Origin: Porites lobata
Taxonomy: Eukaryota; Cnidaria; Anthozoa; Scleractinia; Poritidae
Direction: 5' to 3'
Assembly (NCBI GenBank): GCA_942486035.1
Contig: CALNXK010000130.1
Span: 1 to 64,000 of the forward strand
DNA: 64,000 bases
Below the pieces are notes generated by a model. The model was not told where the DNA came from. It ran no database searches and saw nothing but the letters and a program-made list of their open reading frames with translations. The position numbers and the translations under genes were made by a program. Positions within the stretch are counted from its first letter, which is position 1; every line of letters begins with the position of its first letter. Positions 34,460-49,300 of this stretch are shown piece after piece.

Positions 34460-35345
34460 TCACAAACGGGTATCTGATATAACTTCGCGAACACCATTTC
34501 CTTTCGAGTAGTTGCGGGATCCAAATTTTGCGGGTAGGGACGCCCGAGAGCGTTTTGAGCCACACGACGACACCAAAGAACGGGATTTGCCTCGCTGAGT
34601 GCGTGTGCTCTTCTTACGGGCCGCCTCGTCAACGGTGGGAAAAACAAATGGATCGTCTGATTCCAAGCCGAAGTCAATACTGACGCAAAAACTCTCAGTG
34701 TCCCCATCTACAACGGTGTAACCATCTTTCTCATCATAAGGCACCGTGAACGTTTCCAAGAGGTCTGTTTCCATTCCAGATGAGCACAGGGAGCGTTGGT
34801 TCAGCAGTGAGCTGGCCATCTCTGTCATAGTAGAGCAGTGATCAAGATACAAGCTATCTTGATCCGTGGGATATTTTGTGAAGCGCACTGTTTCGCGATC
34901 ATCTGAAGAGGAGCTGTCTTCTGTCCTTTTTGTGTTTCTTCTTATGGACCTGGGAAAAAATGACAAAGACAGTAATTGTAACTGAGATTTTCTGTTATTT
35001 TTTCACCACAAAGCACTTGGGAGTTCTCAAGAACTCGTTAAAACGTGTCCGTGCTTTCCTGATCGAACTGGAATTTGGAGGTATTTGTTTTTGAAAAGGG
35101 GGGGAAACCGCGGACACAGAAAAACCTCTCCGAACAAAGGAGAGAACTTACAACTAATTCAACCCACATATGGCATCTACGCCTTACCATGAACCCGGGC
35201 GACACTGGTGGGTGGCGAGAGCCCTCACCACTGCCCCCCCCCCCCTTGTTCCAAAGCTGATACCCAGCCGTTTTATAAGTTCAACTTAACTAAATTTGTA
35301 ATAACTTACCGTCTCACTATTACTTTTCTCTTACGCATGTAGCGC
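34460..35345 (-). CDS. Receptor cytoplasmic tail (exons 35310-35345 and 34460-34949)
   Basis: The small exon codes RYMRKRKVIVR, a basic juxtamembrane stretch. The last exon enters after TTTTTTCCCAG, codes 162 residues and stops at TGA (34460-34462). It starts with basic IRRNTKR, then a Ser/Asp patch (EDSSSSDDRE) that looks like casein-kinase substrate. It then becomes acidic, and ends basic (RKKSTRTQRGKSRS). No SH2, kinase, PDZ-ligand or classical cadherin motif is evident. Confidence 0.8.
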
Positions 35346-38300
35346 CTAAAAAGACGAAAAAAAATAAATTCTTTCATTGCTCTAGTTCTTGTAACGTATG
35401 GTTTCCCTTCTTGTCCAAAAACGGCTTGTTTTGTAATGGCAGCATTCTTCAAGGAATTTACGCAGAAAAGATGAAAAAACAGGGGAGAAAAATAAGGACA
35501 AGAACAAAAACGAAGGAAAAAGGACGACACGTCCTCACTTTGGATTGTTTTGGTGTTTCTTGGAGTTGCGCAAACTTTGTTGTTTCGCTTTTGTTATGTG
35601 TGTCAGTTTCAAACTTTTGTTATAAGTCATTTTGCGTTGGCACCCATCCGAAACGCCAAGAAACTACCGACATTGTTTATTTAATGCTCAGCGGGGACCC
35701 AAAATTTCCGAAGAAAGATCCGTCCGCTCTGTTTGTTATACCCAGGCTTCTCCATGCAGGGTTTCTGCAGTCTGTTTCTTAATCTTTTCTATTCCTTAAA
35801 GACCGCACGGTTTGGCAACCTCTCTCCGAGGGCCTCACTGCAGACCTTTCAACACGTTCGAAACACTCAGTGATCTTGGTGATTTAAGCAATCTGATCGG
35901 TGAAAAGTGGCTTTAGGAATATTTACCTCGCTGCCTCCCAGCCTGTTCGCAGGCTACCCGACTCAGATATATTTCAGCCGCTATTCACCTCGATTTGAAA
36001 GAATAATTGTTATATGTTGGTATTATACTTGGGACTTAATCTCTCTTTTTATCCGATACCCATAGCAATCTACTATAATATTGGAAGTTAAAAAGATAGC
36101 TTAACTTACATTCCCTCTCTCCATATCACCAAAGCAATAATAACTGCGATGATCAAAACAAACACGCACACAATAACGATGACTTTGGTCTGATCTGTAG
36201 AGGGAAAATAAATTAAAACTAATGAGTGATTGATACGCTCAGGACTAAGCTTTGTTTATTTTGCAAACACTAATAGAATAGCATGGAAGAAAAGCTGGAA
36301 GCAGGAAAAAATCCGTAAATGGATTTACAAAGCGAAAGTAGTGCAGCCAATCATCAATAGAGCTACCACGTTGGCGGCCAATCATCAATAGAGCTACAAC
36401 GTTAGTGGCCCTTCTTGCCTAGTCCCTAGGTTTGATTATTCCACCTGGCCTATGTGTTTCGGGTCACGTGGTCCAAGCACCGTTCATTTCGTATACGTCA
36501 CTGAAATGTGTCGACCAAGAAGGCCTGGGAATAGCCAAGTGGCTTCTATGATCTGTGTCTGTAGGCGATGCTTTTAAAACTGAAGACAGATACTTCATTA
36601 TTAGACTTGCTACAATTCGACCTCTTCGCGAGTGGAGCGAGCCTTTTTAGGCCGCGAAGCGGCCGAACGAGCGACGTGTACTTCATTATAGGAAATTAAT
36701 GTTCTATGTCCGCGACTTGAAGCAACACGAATTTAATGGAAAACGAATTTCGAATAAAGAAAATTAACGCAAAAGACGGGGTAACATTTCAAAATGAAGA
36801 AAATTAACGAGGCTTCACAAGGAACAAACCTTGTTAATAACATAGGGGCAAATTTAAACGTATGATCCGAAATGGGAACTTCCTTTGTGGTGCTTTCCCT
36901 AAACGTACGAGGCGGATTAAGCGAAGAAAGCTGGCCACTTCGAGGGGTCTTCACAGTTTCACTGTTGCTGGCGAATCTCCACTCTGATGAAAATGCTCTT
37001 CTCTCTTATGTGTCAAGAATGCCAAAGGTGTATCGAAAATTTGGGGCCGAAATAATGGAAATTATGGTCGCGGAAATTAACACGAATTTTTGAAATTCGC
37101 GTTAATTTCCTGTAAATAAGATGAGAATATATCTACACGAACCTTCTTTTGATATAACTGAAATGGTAGTGGGTGCCCTGAGTTCACCGGTATCTCTTCT
37201 TCCAGTTTCAATCTGTACAGAAATAACACTAGATAGTGGAGGGATCCCATGATCCATTGCGCGAACTGTTACGTTATAGAGACAACGCGCTGCCAACGAT
37301 CTAGCGACTCTCAAGGTTCCAGTATAATGATCTATCTTAAAAGTACCGTTTAAGTTGCCGGTACAGTGCAGCGCTTCATCATGCTCGGATAAAATAGAGC
37401 CAACGATATCCAGCACAGCGTATGCGACTTTCCCTCTGAGCCCACTATCCTTGTCAACAGCGGTCATCGTTATAACGGCTGAGTTGACTGCAGCATCCGC
37501 TGCAAGTTGTATCGTAGACTGGAAAATGTAAAAGTACAAAGCTGCATTATGTAATAGAAGTTGTTAACCTATTCACCTTTAGACTGAGTTACTAAAGTGA
37601 GATGATACGTCATTCTAACTTTTGACTTTTGAATCTGTGGGTGAAATCCTATTTTGCATTACCATTCAAGTGAAACCTCCTCCTTACACTTACTGTTTCC
37701 ATTTTACAAAAGAAAATTGGATTTTTTCGTTAATTTTTACTTTCGACACTTTAAGGACTGAGAGGGTTATGGAAGAGATTGGTGGGAAAAGCTACTATTT
37801 TAAATCAAATAATATAAATCTGACATAATTATCTACAGGATCAAGGAATATTCCAAATAGTAAACTAAAAATGTATGTTAGATATTTTCTACTGAAATAC
37901 GTATCAATAAATCGTCTACTCTTCGAAATGAGATAGGCTATCGTTTTTGGTCTTAATGTTCTCAATGATATTGAGGAGGATTTATTTGAAAACCGACGGT
38001 ACAGTAATACATCTCAACAGCTTTTGATGTACCAAATAAACTGTCATGCTTTTGTTACTGAATTTCTGTGTTTATTGTAAAGACTTTTGTTCTTGGGCGA
38101 TCGTGGTTTAATCAGAAATAAAACACAAACCGCGGTGATAAACATTGTGAGCTTTCGCATTTTATGTTAAACTTGACATATGTTGACTAGCATTCGAAAG
38201 TTCACAATGTTTATCAGCGCTGTTTGTGTTTTATGTCTGTGTTTCTTGCAAGCTCGATCATTAGTGTTCTTCTGCATTAGCACGTAGTACATTAATACAG

Positions 38301-38501
38301 TTAAATACCTGATAATCTCCTTGCTTAAAAACAGGGGCATTGTCATTTACGTCAATCAAGGTTACAATCACTTTTGCGTGGCCTTCAAAGGGCACCTTTC
38401 CGCCATCCCTTGCGACAACCGTAAACTCATAAACCTTTAAAATGAGAAGTGGTCATTTAGGATGGTTTTTGGTGCTGTATGAATTATCATCATCATCATA
38501 A

Positions 38502-38544
<43 letters not shown>

Positions 38545-40298
38545 TATTTTTATTATTAATATTATTAGAAGTCATTTAATGCTGGTCATTTTTATCACTT
38601 AAGGGTTATGGAAACTTGATGGTGTGATATGAAAAATATATAAGCTAGTATCAACCGTGTTGATCAGATAATCTGAAAAACAATCTTACCAAATTAATCT
38701 TATCCCTGAATTCACCGATTGGTAGACTTTATGTAGCCATTTAAAGGGTGTAGAACCTTATTGTTCTTTCACTTACTCCTCAAACTTCCCTGATGCCCAA
38801 TTTTCAGAATCAACCTGGTCTAGTTACAAGTGTGAAAAAAAGGTTTGCTAAGTTATTTCTACATCTGCAACTACACGTACAACGCACCTGTTGTTCCTCT
38901 CTATCGAGATCTCCCGTCGTTAATATTTCTCCAGTTTTTCTATTCACATCAAATTTTCCCTTGGTGTTTGGTTCGCTATAACTGGCCATGGCATACGTCA
39001 CCTCGTGATTCCAAAGAGAGTCCTTGTCGTGCGCATGCACTGTACATATGTAGGTCCCGGATGTAATGTTCTCGTAGACTGACACAGAGTAAGTCTCGTA
39101 ATCAAACCGAGGTGCGTTGTCGTTCTCATCGTAGACTTCAATATCCACCGTGGCAGGCAGCTGAGCTTTACGCGGTGGTTTTCCTTTATCGGTCACGTTA
39201 ATTATTAAGCGATAGCTTGACACATTCTCATGGTCGAGTTTCCTGGTTAGGGAGAGAAATCCCTTGGACTCGTCTAAGAAAAAATGAGACTTTTCGTCTC
39301 CCGATTCTATGAAGTAACAAAGTGCTGCGTTCGTGGTGCTGTCCTTATCACTTGCGTGAAGTCGAAGGAGTTCTGTTGTACCGGGCGTAGCTTCTGAGAC
39401 TGAAATGTTATAGTACGTAGGATGAAAAAATGGTGAGTTGTCATTTTCGTCGGAAATTGAGATAGCAACGGTGGTAAAATCGGTAGGAGATTCCATCATC
39501 TCTTCTCTCACCGCAACTTGAAATCGATAAAGTTTTGTTCTTTCGAAATCCAGGGATTTCGCCACATAAATTACTCCTGACGACGAATTCACCTTTAAAT
39601 CTGATTCTAAATTTTCCTGTACGATCCAGAAAACCATTCCGTTGTTAGTTCGATCGACATCTGAAGCACGTACGCGTAGAACTGACGTCCCAGGTGGCGT
39701 GCTCTCTGATAAGGTTTCTTCGTATAATGAGACTTCAAATGCTGGCGAATTGTCGCTTAAATCACTTATAAAAATAAAGACATTTGCTGGTTGCTCCGCA
39801 AATAATGGATTTTGCCCTTTATCGCGAGCTGTTATTGTTATGTTGTGTGTTGATTCCTTCTCATGATCAAGATTTCTCGCAACTGTGATGACTCCATCAT
39901 TGTCTACAGCAAATAATGAAAGAGAATCGCCACTCACAATGGAGTACACGAGCTCACTGTTCGTTCCAGCGTCTTTGTCTGTTGCAGTGAGCTTAAGCAC
40001 TGAGGTGCCCTTCCCTACTGCTTCGGAAACTGTCACGTTGTACTTTGAGGGCGTAAAAACCGGTTTGTGGTCATTTACATCAAGCACTGTTATGATAACT
40101 TCGGCGTACGCAGAAAAGTCAGGATCGCGGGCGGCAATAAAAAGTGAGTAGCTTGGTTGAGTTTCGCGGTCAAGTGGTTTCTTCAGAGTTATTTCACCTA
40201 ATAGGGAATGAGAGGAAATGTGTGCCATATTGATATAGTTTGATTTAAAAGCTCTCTTGTAATTTTTAATATCTTAGCTTACATAACATATCATCCCA

Positions 40299-40359
<61 letters not shown>

Positions 40360-43300
40360 GTTATTATTATCCCATATTATTATATTATCCCAGTGACAGA
40401 TGGAGTGAAAAATACTGCCAACTTTCTGTCTTGTCAAGAGATGGTTGGCATGGAAACGTAGTATGTCTGTTCACACTGAGGCACAGTAAGGGTTTTAAAA
40501 AAGCCTTAATCGTTAATATCTTAATCAACAAATATTACTGTGATATAAACAGTCCTTAAGAGAAAAACGCGCGCACCTATTAAATTTAAACACCTTTTGA
40601 ACGTAAAGAAGGAATTTGTAAGTGAGTTATTGATCACTAAGTTTGATTGCTAAGCGCCACAGTAGCTCTCTTCGAATTCCCCTCAGAGGCTTCCTCTGGT
40701 ATTTCCAAAGAGAATGTCGTAAAATCAGTAATAGTGAGGGCGCGGGGCAAGATGGAAAGAGGTTAAAGTTCTTTTTCTTTCTTTTTCTCCTTCTCAACGT
40801 GACACGAGCGCTTTCTTTTAACCTTCAGCCTGCCAGTGGTCTGTTCGTAGAAGAAAATAACGGTCATGTTCTTTTAAAAAGAGCAGAAGTTAACGAAAAT
40901 TCTGCTATGGTGGCGCTTGTTTGAGTTGATAAAGGAGCTCTCGCGCGGGTGAAGCAAGCGCAGCGGAGAACCATGAGTAATAAACTTTGCCAAGAGAATG
41001 ATAATCTCTTGAATTTGGTTATCTATGCATTCAAGAAATTTTGGTAGTGACAGAATCGTCCAACCGTACGTTCGTCCGCCCCTTCGTGTTAGCGGATGTG
41101 AGATTTCATACTTTCTAGCCTGCACTGTTCGCTGACCAGTGCCACATAACTGTACTGCAGGCTCAGGTGTAAAAACCATATAGAGGTCACGTGTCTTTTA
41201 AAGTTCTCCGTTGGTCAGTTATTGGTTTTCAATGTATCGCATGCTCAGGCCTATTTTTTGGGGGGAATTCAGTTTGCTTCTTGCTTAAGGCAAATGTTGA
41301 ATTACTGCAAAAAGACGATTCTTAAAAGATCTCACGAGAGCTTCACTATTGGCCTTGCCTAAATATATTTATATAACCAATGCATCACATACCCGATGTC
41401 TTGTTTAAGCTAAATGTATCCACCCCAGACCCTAAATGTACCGAGTAACTAATGTCAGCATTCCGCCCCACGTCTCCATCCTGGGCACTGAGTATCAACA
41501 CCACGTGACCCAACGTTGCATTCTCCAGGATGCTGGCCTCAAAGATTTTCTTGTCAAAGTGCGGATGGTTGTCGTTTAGATCTTCGACGAAGATGTTGAC
41601 ATTGGTCACAGAGCTAAGCGCAGCCTCTTCTATGTTTGTTGCTGTTATCAGTAAATGATATTCAGAGATGTCTTCTCTATCCAATGGACGAGTAGTGAAA
41701 ATCCCGAAAGAACGTAAGGAGATGTTGGGTTGCACGACAAAGGAGTTGTTGATGTTCCCTGCAATCATATCAGTTGTTATCAGTACATAATTCTGGGAAT
41801 CACCTCCCCATCAACACTTTGCCGTTAAGGAGAAGTAGGGGAGGGATCCCAAGCAAATTCTTTATATTCCCGGATTGAGGATTGCACAATATGATACCAC
41901 ACCTATTAAAGATTAAACTCCCTACCATACTGAGCTTGGACTGCTTGTGGTACAGCATGCATGTTTCGATCCTTTGATCGAACTAGATTTCCTTCTTTAA
42001 GGTCACATGGAATCTGACAGCTGATAAAACAAACCTGAAATAATCTTTAAAACCATATCTGCATGAGTTTTCCCCTTGCTCTCCGCTTTTACTGACACGT
42101 TAAGAATCAGTTGTGGAGCAGGACCGTTCTCTTTTACAGCCACTGTGTAGTGAAGAGATTCAAACGCAGGTCGAGGATCTGAAAATGAATAAAACATAGC
42201 CGACCATAAATATCTTTAGATGTCACATTATGACAATGCTATTATACGGCTTCAATAGTTCGCGCGCTCTGATTGGCTGCTAAGCGGATATAATTTTCTT
42301 TCATTATATGGCTACAATATAGCACGCGCTCTGATTGGCTGTTTTGTTGTAATGACCAAGCATTACTAGCTAGGTGTCCAAGGCATATACAATTTCAACC
42401 TCGTTCCCAGGTTCTCTCTCCTACCTCTCTCGCTCCGTAGGGACGGGTAGGAGACAACCCTAGGAACGAGTTTTTGATACAATTTGTGTTTAACTTGATA
42501 GTGGACATCCTTATGGTCATCCATGTTACGGTCAATTGACCACTAGAGAAAGTACCATAAAATACCGTAATGTTCCTTGTTTGTCACCCCAAAATTTTGC
42601 ATAACCATTGTTTTCAGTTTCTCTTGAGAACAAACAAAGAGCATTATGGTATGTAAAGGTATTTTCTGACAGCTGTCAAAAAGGATATCCGCTGACCATT
42701 GTCACCTGATTGAAACGCAGGTTCAAGTATACAACTCATTGAGGTGACCTGTTTTTTTTAAGTCATCAGCTTACCAGTTGATGGTTTTTATTGATCCTAG
42801 GATCAGGTCCATGGTGAAAAGGCCATATAATAAATAACTTATCAACCTCGCCCGTTCGTTCATACCAGGGAAATCTCAGGCCTCTGCCTTGATGTATTGA
42901 TCGAGCGATAGCGAGGTCAATACATAGAGGCCGAGGTCTAAGATTTCCCTGGTATGAACGAACGGGCGAGGTTAATAAGTAGTATATGTACGATGTAACC
43001 CTTAACTAACAGGTTCCATTTTGCACCGTGTATGCTCAATTACAGGTAAATGATCTGAGGTACGTGTCCGTTTTCATCTCGGCATTCCTGTATATACCCA
43101 CCATACACAGTAAGGCGCGCAACATTTGAACTCACAGACACTCCAGATATCTCTGCGACGCATGCGTAGTTACCACTGTCTTCCACCGTCGCGTTGATGA
43201 TGGACAGGGAGTTGATAGTTACATTGGACAAAATCTGCTGGAAAAAGAAAAGACATCAGAAAACGGAAAAACCATTAATTTAATCATGAAAAATATATCA

Positions 43301-46300
43301 GCAAGTCCGGGCTTTGCTCTTACAAATCTACAAAATTTCCCGAATGGCTCCCGAGGATCATCCGCGAAAAAATTCTCACTCACTTTGAAGTTTTTTAACC
43401 AGCGGTATTCCGGTGGAGTTTGACCGACAGCTTCACATGACCACGTGAGTGAATTACCAACTCTTGTACGTAGAAAATCGGGTAAAAGGCCCGAGACGAG
43501 CACTGGTCCATTATTTGTGCACAGAAATGGACCCCCAACAGAAGCTAAAGAAAAGCAAAGGACACAGTGATTCAATACGCTACAAGCAATGTGTACTAGA
43601 AACTGGATAACACGCAATATTAAGGTTACTGTAGGTGTCCAAGGTATATACAATCTGTCTTTAACTTGATAGTGGACATCCTTATGGACGTCCTTGTTAT
43701 TTTCAATTGACGGCTGTCAAAAAGTGTACCCGCTGACCAGTGTCACATCAATGTATCGCGTGCTCAAGAGTAGAATTTATTGTGGTGACGTGTTTTTTTA
43801 ATTATCCGCTGACCAGTTACTGGTTGTAAATGATCGCACGCTCAGGTTCATAATGAAAATGCCATATCATAAATAACTTATCAACCTCGTCTGTTCGGTC
43901 ATTACAGCCTTGATGTATTGACCTCGCTATCGCTCGTGTACCAGAAAGGTAACATGCAAAATTAAGGTTACTGTAGCGATCACAAAACAGTACTTTTGTT
44001 GCCAATGAAAACCCGGGGATACTTTGGAAACTCTTGTTGAGTGTGTGTCATTCTCCACAACCGTTTTCAGACCTGGCTTGTAGGGTTTGTATGGCAGGGG
44101 TTCACAGACGCGACATTCATGTTTACATAGACAAAAGTTATGTCATCATTACTTAGATAGCAACGCCAACGAAACGATTTCTTATAATACACGTTGAATT
44201 GGTATATCACATTTTGTTGCTTATTCATTCGGAATTGAAACAACAAGTACGTTCATACACTCCAGAAGTTCCCTCGAAAACCATTCCCCGGATTCCAAAG
44301 GGGCGGCACATACCTATATGGCTTTTATAAGAAAGTACACCCTCCCCCTCGGGAATAAAACGTTTTAGATGAATTTTTTCCCTTGAAGCGGTAAACCTAC
44401 CATGCATTATAACAGAGAATGTGCTGTCCTCCAGAACTTGAAAGGGATTATCTGACCGAACAGCCACTGCGAGGGTATCCCATTTGTACAAGTGTACAAC
44501 GCTCATTACGTTTAGTGTGTCAATACTCAGCGGAAGAACAGTCTGACGTGAATACAACCCAGAACTTGGTGATAGTCTCCCATTAAACATAACTAACAGC
44601 TCAAAGTCACTACGGAAGCAACAATATGTTACAATGCTTAGTTCAGAAAAGATAAGATTCGCGTTTTTTCCGCCCATTTCTCCACACTAATGCGTTTTCG
44701 TTCGAAAACGCGTACGTTTCGATGCGTTTAGGCCTTCTGTCCACACTGATACGCTGAGCGCTTTCGTGAAAACCGAATCGAACTAAAAACGCTCATGAAA
44801 GTGAATCAAAACGAAAACTTATACATATCGAATTAGTGTGGACAGTTGCAGCTTATCAAAATGAAAACAATGACCGAAAATGTCGCGGGCGCGTGTCTTA
44901 GTAGCATGCCCATAGAGTTAAACCTACGTCACAACGTGCAATTCTATCGGTTTGACCGTTTTAGTGTTTTCTTTTATGTTTATGGAACAGCTGAGCTCAA
45001 AGTTGTTACTTTTGCGGTCATATGGATCTGAAAAAGTACCATATAAACTTTGGTACAAGCTTTCTGCGCCGTTTCTTAATTATGATTGGTTAATGGTTGC
45101 GTTAAATACCATCGATCAATCATAACTAACGCTTGGCCACCCAAAGATCCCAGAAATCACTGCGCCCATTGCTTGTATCGATTCTTCCTAGGGTTTCTGA
45201 AGTAAGGAATTGAATAGAGGAAATAACGATTAAGCAATTTCCCACTCACCACTCAGTGCTCTTAACTGTACATTGTAAAAGCAAATTCACCGCTATAATG
45301 TAAACGCCAGTGATGCTAACTACGAAAATGTCATCAGAAAATCCAGGAATTGTCTTGAAATAACCAGGATGATTGGTTGTTGTCCAGTTCTTGACTCGAA
45401 ACCAATGCGATGTTTGTCGGTCACCGACGGAAGTGTGAAAAGAAATACCGGCAAGAAATCCTTGAACAACGGAGGTTGAGGGGACTGGGTTCAAATACAA
45501 ATTGGAGTTGCTAGATTGGCTTGATATCGTCCAGCTGTCTTCATCATTTGAGTATGCGTAAACGGACACATAAGTGCCCGCCGCTAATTTAACAGGTGCG
45601 GCAATATTGATAACGCACAATTCACTTTCAACGCATGATTTCTTGGCTACAACTGCTGTATCATTTCCGCTGTTGATTATAATGGCAATTGCAACCAACC
45701 CATTGGTTTCAAGGAATTTAATGTTAGCAGTAACAAAGTACACACCCTTCTTTGAGACACGAAAGCGATCTGTGGTTTGGTGAACAGAGCCTAGTTGATA
45801 CTGCCCACTGACGCCAGTGGTTTTCCAACTGACCAGCTCCTTCCATCCTTTTGAGTTGAAAATAACATCACTGTGACGGTCTGCCATGTTACCCTCTGTT
45901 TTTTCCCTTTCAGAAATGTAACGCATTGTAAAATAGCTACCATTTATTGTCCACGAAGAGGAATTATCCGCTTTGACCATCACGCTAATCTTCATAGTGT
46001 GCCTCAGTTCCATGCTCCCACTGGTTATCACAACCGCATGAGAATCTCGGCGAGTGAACAAACGGCTAGATTCCAACCCACTGTCGGCGGAATTGTCGCC
46101 ATTCACGGAAATTTTCACAGAGACAATTGTGGCGTGCGAGACTTCTGCAAATGATACACTTGCTGAAGCTAAATAAATCCCTGACAACGGCGCGATGAAA
46201 TCACCACTCATTGAGTTAAACCCATGACCATCAATGTGAAGTCCGCTCTCCCCCGACGTTTCCCATCCTGTTATTTTCCACCAATTCGATTCTCCAGGTA

Positions 46301-49300
46301 CTTGGAGAGTACCATCTGCATGGGAATAAAATCCGGGCTCTTCGATTGGATAAATGAGCCTTGCAACAGAGAAACCACTGCCTTCCCATACAGTGAAAGC
46401 CTTAGCACTGCTCGAGCGTACAGCTACATGGATCTTTCTGTTCTTTTTTAAAAACAGAGCACCACACAACTGTAAAGTTTGTCTGCCGGTTGACTTTGGT
46501 TTTTGTTCCATAGCTGAAAAGCCGGTCACAAGTTCTTCGGGGCTACCTCCATTGCTGTCAGATACAAGAATACTCACTTCACAAGACTCAGGAACACTGG
46601 ATACAATTACATTGGCTGATATGAAATAAATTCCCGCATGATTTATTAACAAATCTCCACTAAGCGCTTCATATTCAAAGCTACCATCCGTCTGAAGAAA
46701 TAAGCCATTTGTGAGGTCGGATTGCGTCGCCCATCCTTCAATCTTCGACCAACTTCCAGAGCCTATGCTTTTTATCCTGGTATCGCTTTTTCGGGACAGA
46801 AATCCAACATTTCCATATGGTATATCTAAAGGACTCACTAAAAATATGGAGAATCCACTTGTGTGTTCAACTTTCCAGTCAGAGTCCATACTTGTGCGGG
46901 CACGAATCACAGCGTAATCTCCACGCCTTAATCGCACCATCCCGGAAACTGTGATGGCCATGACCTCATTTTCGCTTGGCGGGTTCGTACCTTGGATGTA
47001 ACGAGTATTCTGTAAACCATTAGTAAGGGAAGCTTGCCGGTTCACCCCGATATACATCTCAATGTAAGAACCGGAAACGCTAACATCGATATCTTTAGTG
47101 ACAAGGGTGCATGACACGAAGTAAATCCCGCTTATCGGAGCTGTGTAAATACCGCGGACGCTGTCGAAACCACCACCATTTTGAAATGTTTCTATGTCTT
47201 TATTTCCAGGATCTTCCCATTCATCGACTTCAACCCAGTTAGTTGTAGCTATGACCGACTGACTGCCTTTCACAGCATGAAAGCCAGGAACGGCAAATGT
47301 TTTACCGATAAACACCACAGAAAACCCGCTACTGTTTAGTATTTCAAATGAAGCACTGCTCTCCGATCTGACAAAAACTGATATACTTTGTTCCTGTTGA
47401 AGATTCAGTGCGCCTGCGATGTTAAGGGTCAGATTGTCTGGAGGGTACTCATGAGTTGTAAACAAACCGTTGCCGACCTTGACTTTGCCATCAACAGCTA
47501 TAACAGCCGAAATACAATTACCTTTAGCCCGAAGGAGAAGATTAGTAGAAACAAAATAAATCCCAGGGGATGAGACAGTAAACCTTTTGCTACTTGGTCG
47601 GAAGTTTGTTCCGAACGAGAAGGCGCCTTCTTTGGCTGATAGTCTCCAATTTGGAATCTCCTGCCACATATTACCTTTGAACGCATGCTTAGAGCTGATA
47701 TAGCTATTTGCCGCTGGCCAATAATGTCGTGTCTTCATGACCGACAGTCCGCTGCCCGGCTCGATAAACCACTTGTTAGGAAAAGTGGAGTGAACAAACA
47801 CTGATACATGCTGACCTTTACTGAGCTCCAAGAGACCAGAGACTGATAAGGGAAATACTCCCGATGATTCAGGATTGTACTGCGTTGCGAAGAGCCCCGC
47901 GTTTCCATTTAACTGGGAAGTACCACTGGATTTCACCAGTACGTCAAACGTTCCTTTACCGCCCCGAATCCTGAGGGAAACCTAAACATAGGAAATATTG
48001 TTTGAAAAAATGAACATTTTCAGCTTGCATGTTTTGTTTTCCCATTAGAGAACATGTGATGTTCCACCAGAGAACTTTTTCTTGTAAAAATGGCGTTACC
48101 CGCCTGCCTGTATGTTCCTAATTAATGACAAGACAGAAGGCAAATTGGCTTAAGAACATCACCTTGTCGAATTTGCAAAATAAAGCATGCAAGCTAAAAA
48201 GGTCTATTTTGAAATATCAATCATAATTAACTTTTAACGACAGATTGTCCCACAGGCAAACCACCATCTGTTTGGGATGGTCTGTCTGTGCTTGTTTAAG
48301 GCGTTCAGTGGCAGCTGAATCGAGCCCATAAGATGATATCCATAGAGAGAAAGAAGACATACCCCACACAGGACAAGAAAATCTTTGATGACCAGTAAAG
48401 AAACAACTGATCTGCGTCATACAAACTGGTTTTTAGTCATTTTATATTCCATTGATCTGAATTAGTCAATATTTTTTGACGAATTGATCACTCGGTCCTT
48501 GTTCCATTAGGGTTTAAACATTGTTCAAGCGTTAACATATTTCAAATTATTAATGAGAAAGAAAGGGTACCGATGGGTAAGGAGAAGGAAAAACTAGGCA
48601 ATCCAGATTTTTGGGGTCGTTTTGCCGATAAACTGTTATTGAGACCCGGGCTATAGATAAGGACCATTGACCAATCACATAGCACAGACAGTCCCAAAAA
48701 TCGTATCGCCGAAAACTAAGGCCCAGTCACCAGACTGCCAATGCAATATACTTACAGCTACGAAGTATGTACCTCCGTCACTACATCGGAACCTTCCGTT
48801 CTTAAACACGTCTGGATTGTAAAACTGCACGTGCGATATCGAAGGCGTGGACCACGTGGTTAATTCCATCCAACCAGTTCCTGGAATTTCAGTGGCTGTT
48901 TGGGTAATTGTTGATAAACCTTGAAGGGAGCTCCCATTATAGGCGTCAATATAACTTACAGAGAAACCACTGTTCTGGTGAATTGTTGATGAGTTGATAC
49001 TAAGAGCAATTTTGTCTCCTCTTTTAAAGTAAAACGAACCACAGTAGCTCATAGAGAAAATATCATTTGGAGTTGTTACGCTTATTTCGATGACCGGACC
49101 ATGAGTTTTGCCGTTTACAAGTAAAGACAGTCTGTAGATACCAAGACTTGCCTCAACGCGGATATTCGCAGCCAAGAAATAAATCCCGTCGCAGATAGGA
49201 ATGAATTCTCCGGTGGATGGAGAAAACCCGGACAGACTGATGAATACACCTGGAGTACCACTTGTTTCCCAGTTACGAACAATGTGCGACGAAGAAGAAG

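Noticed and set aside
39642..40151. Plus-strand frames over the large cadherin exon
   Set aside because: Antisense shadows of strongly supported cadherin repeats.
40643..40924. Plus-strand frame with VNENSAMVALV, resembling a cadherin repeat start
   Set aside because: No DxND or LDRE partner nearby, no phase-compatible neighbours, opposite strand to the real cadherin gene. Resemblance is short and probably chance.
44225..44677. 150-codon minus-strand frame as a single exon
   Set aside because: Splice phases and domain fit support only 44401-44609. The flanks are intron.
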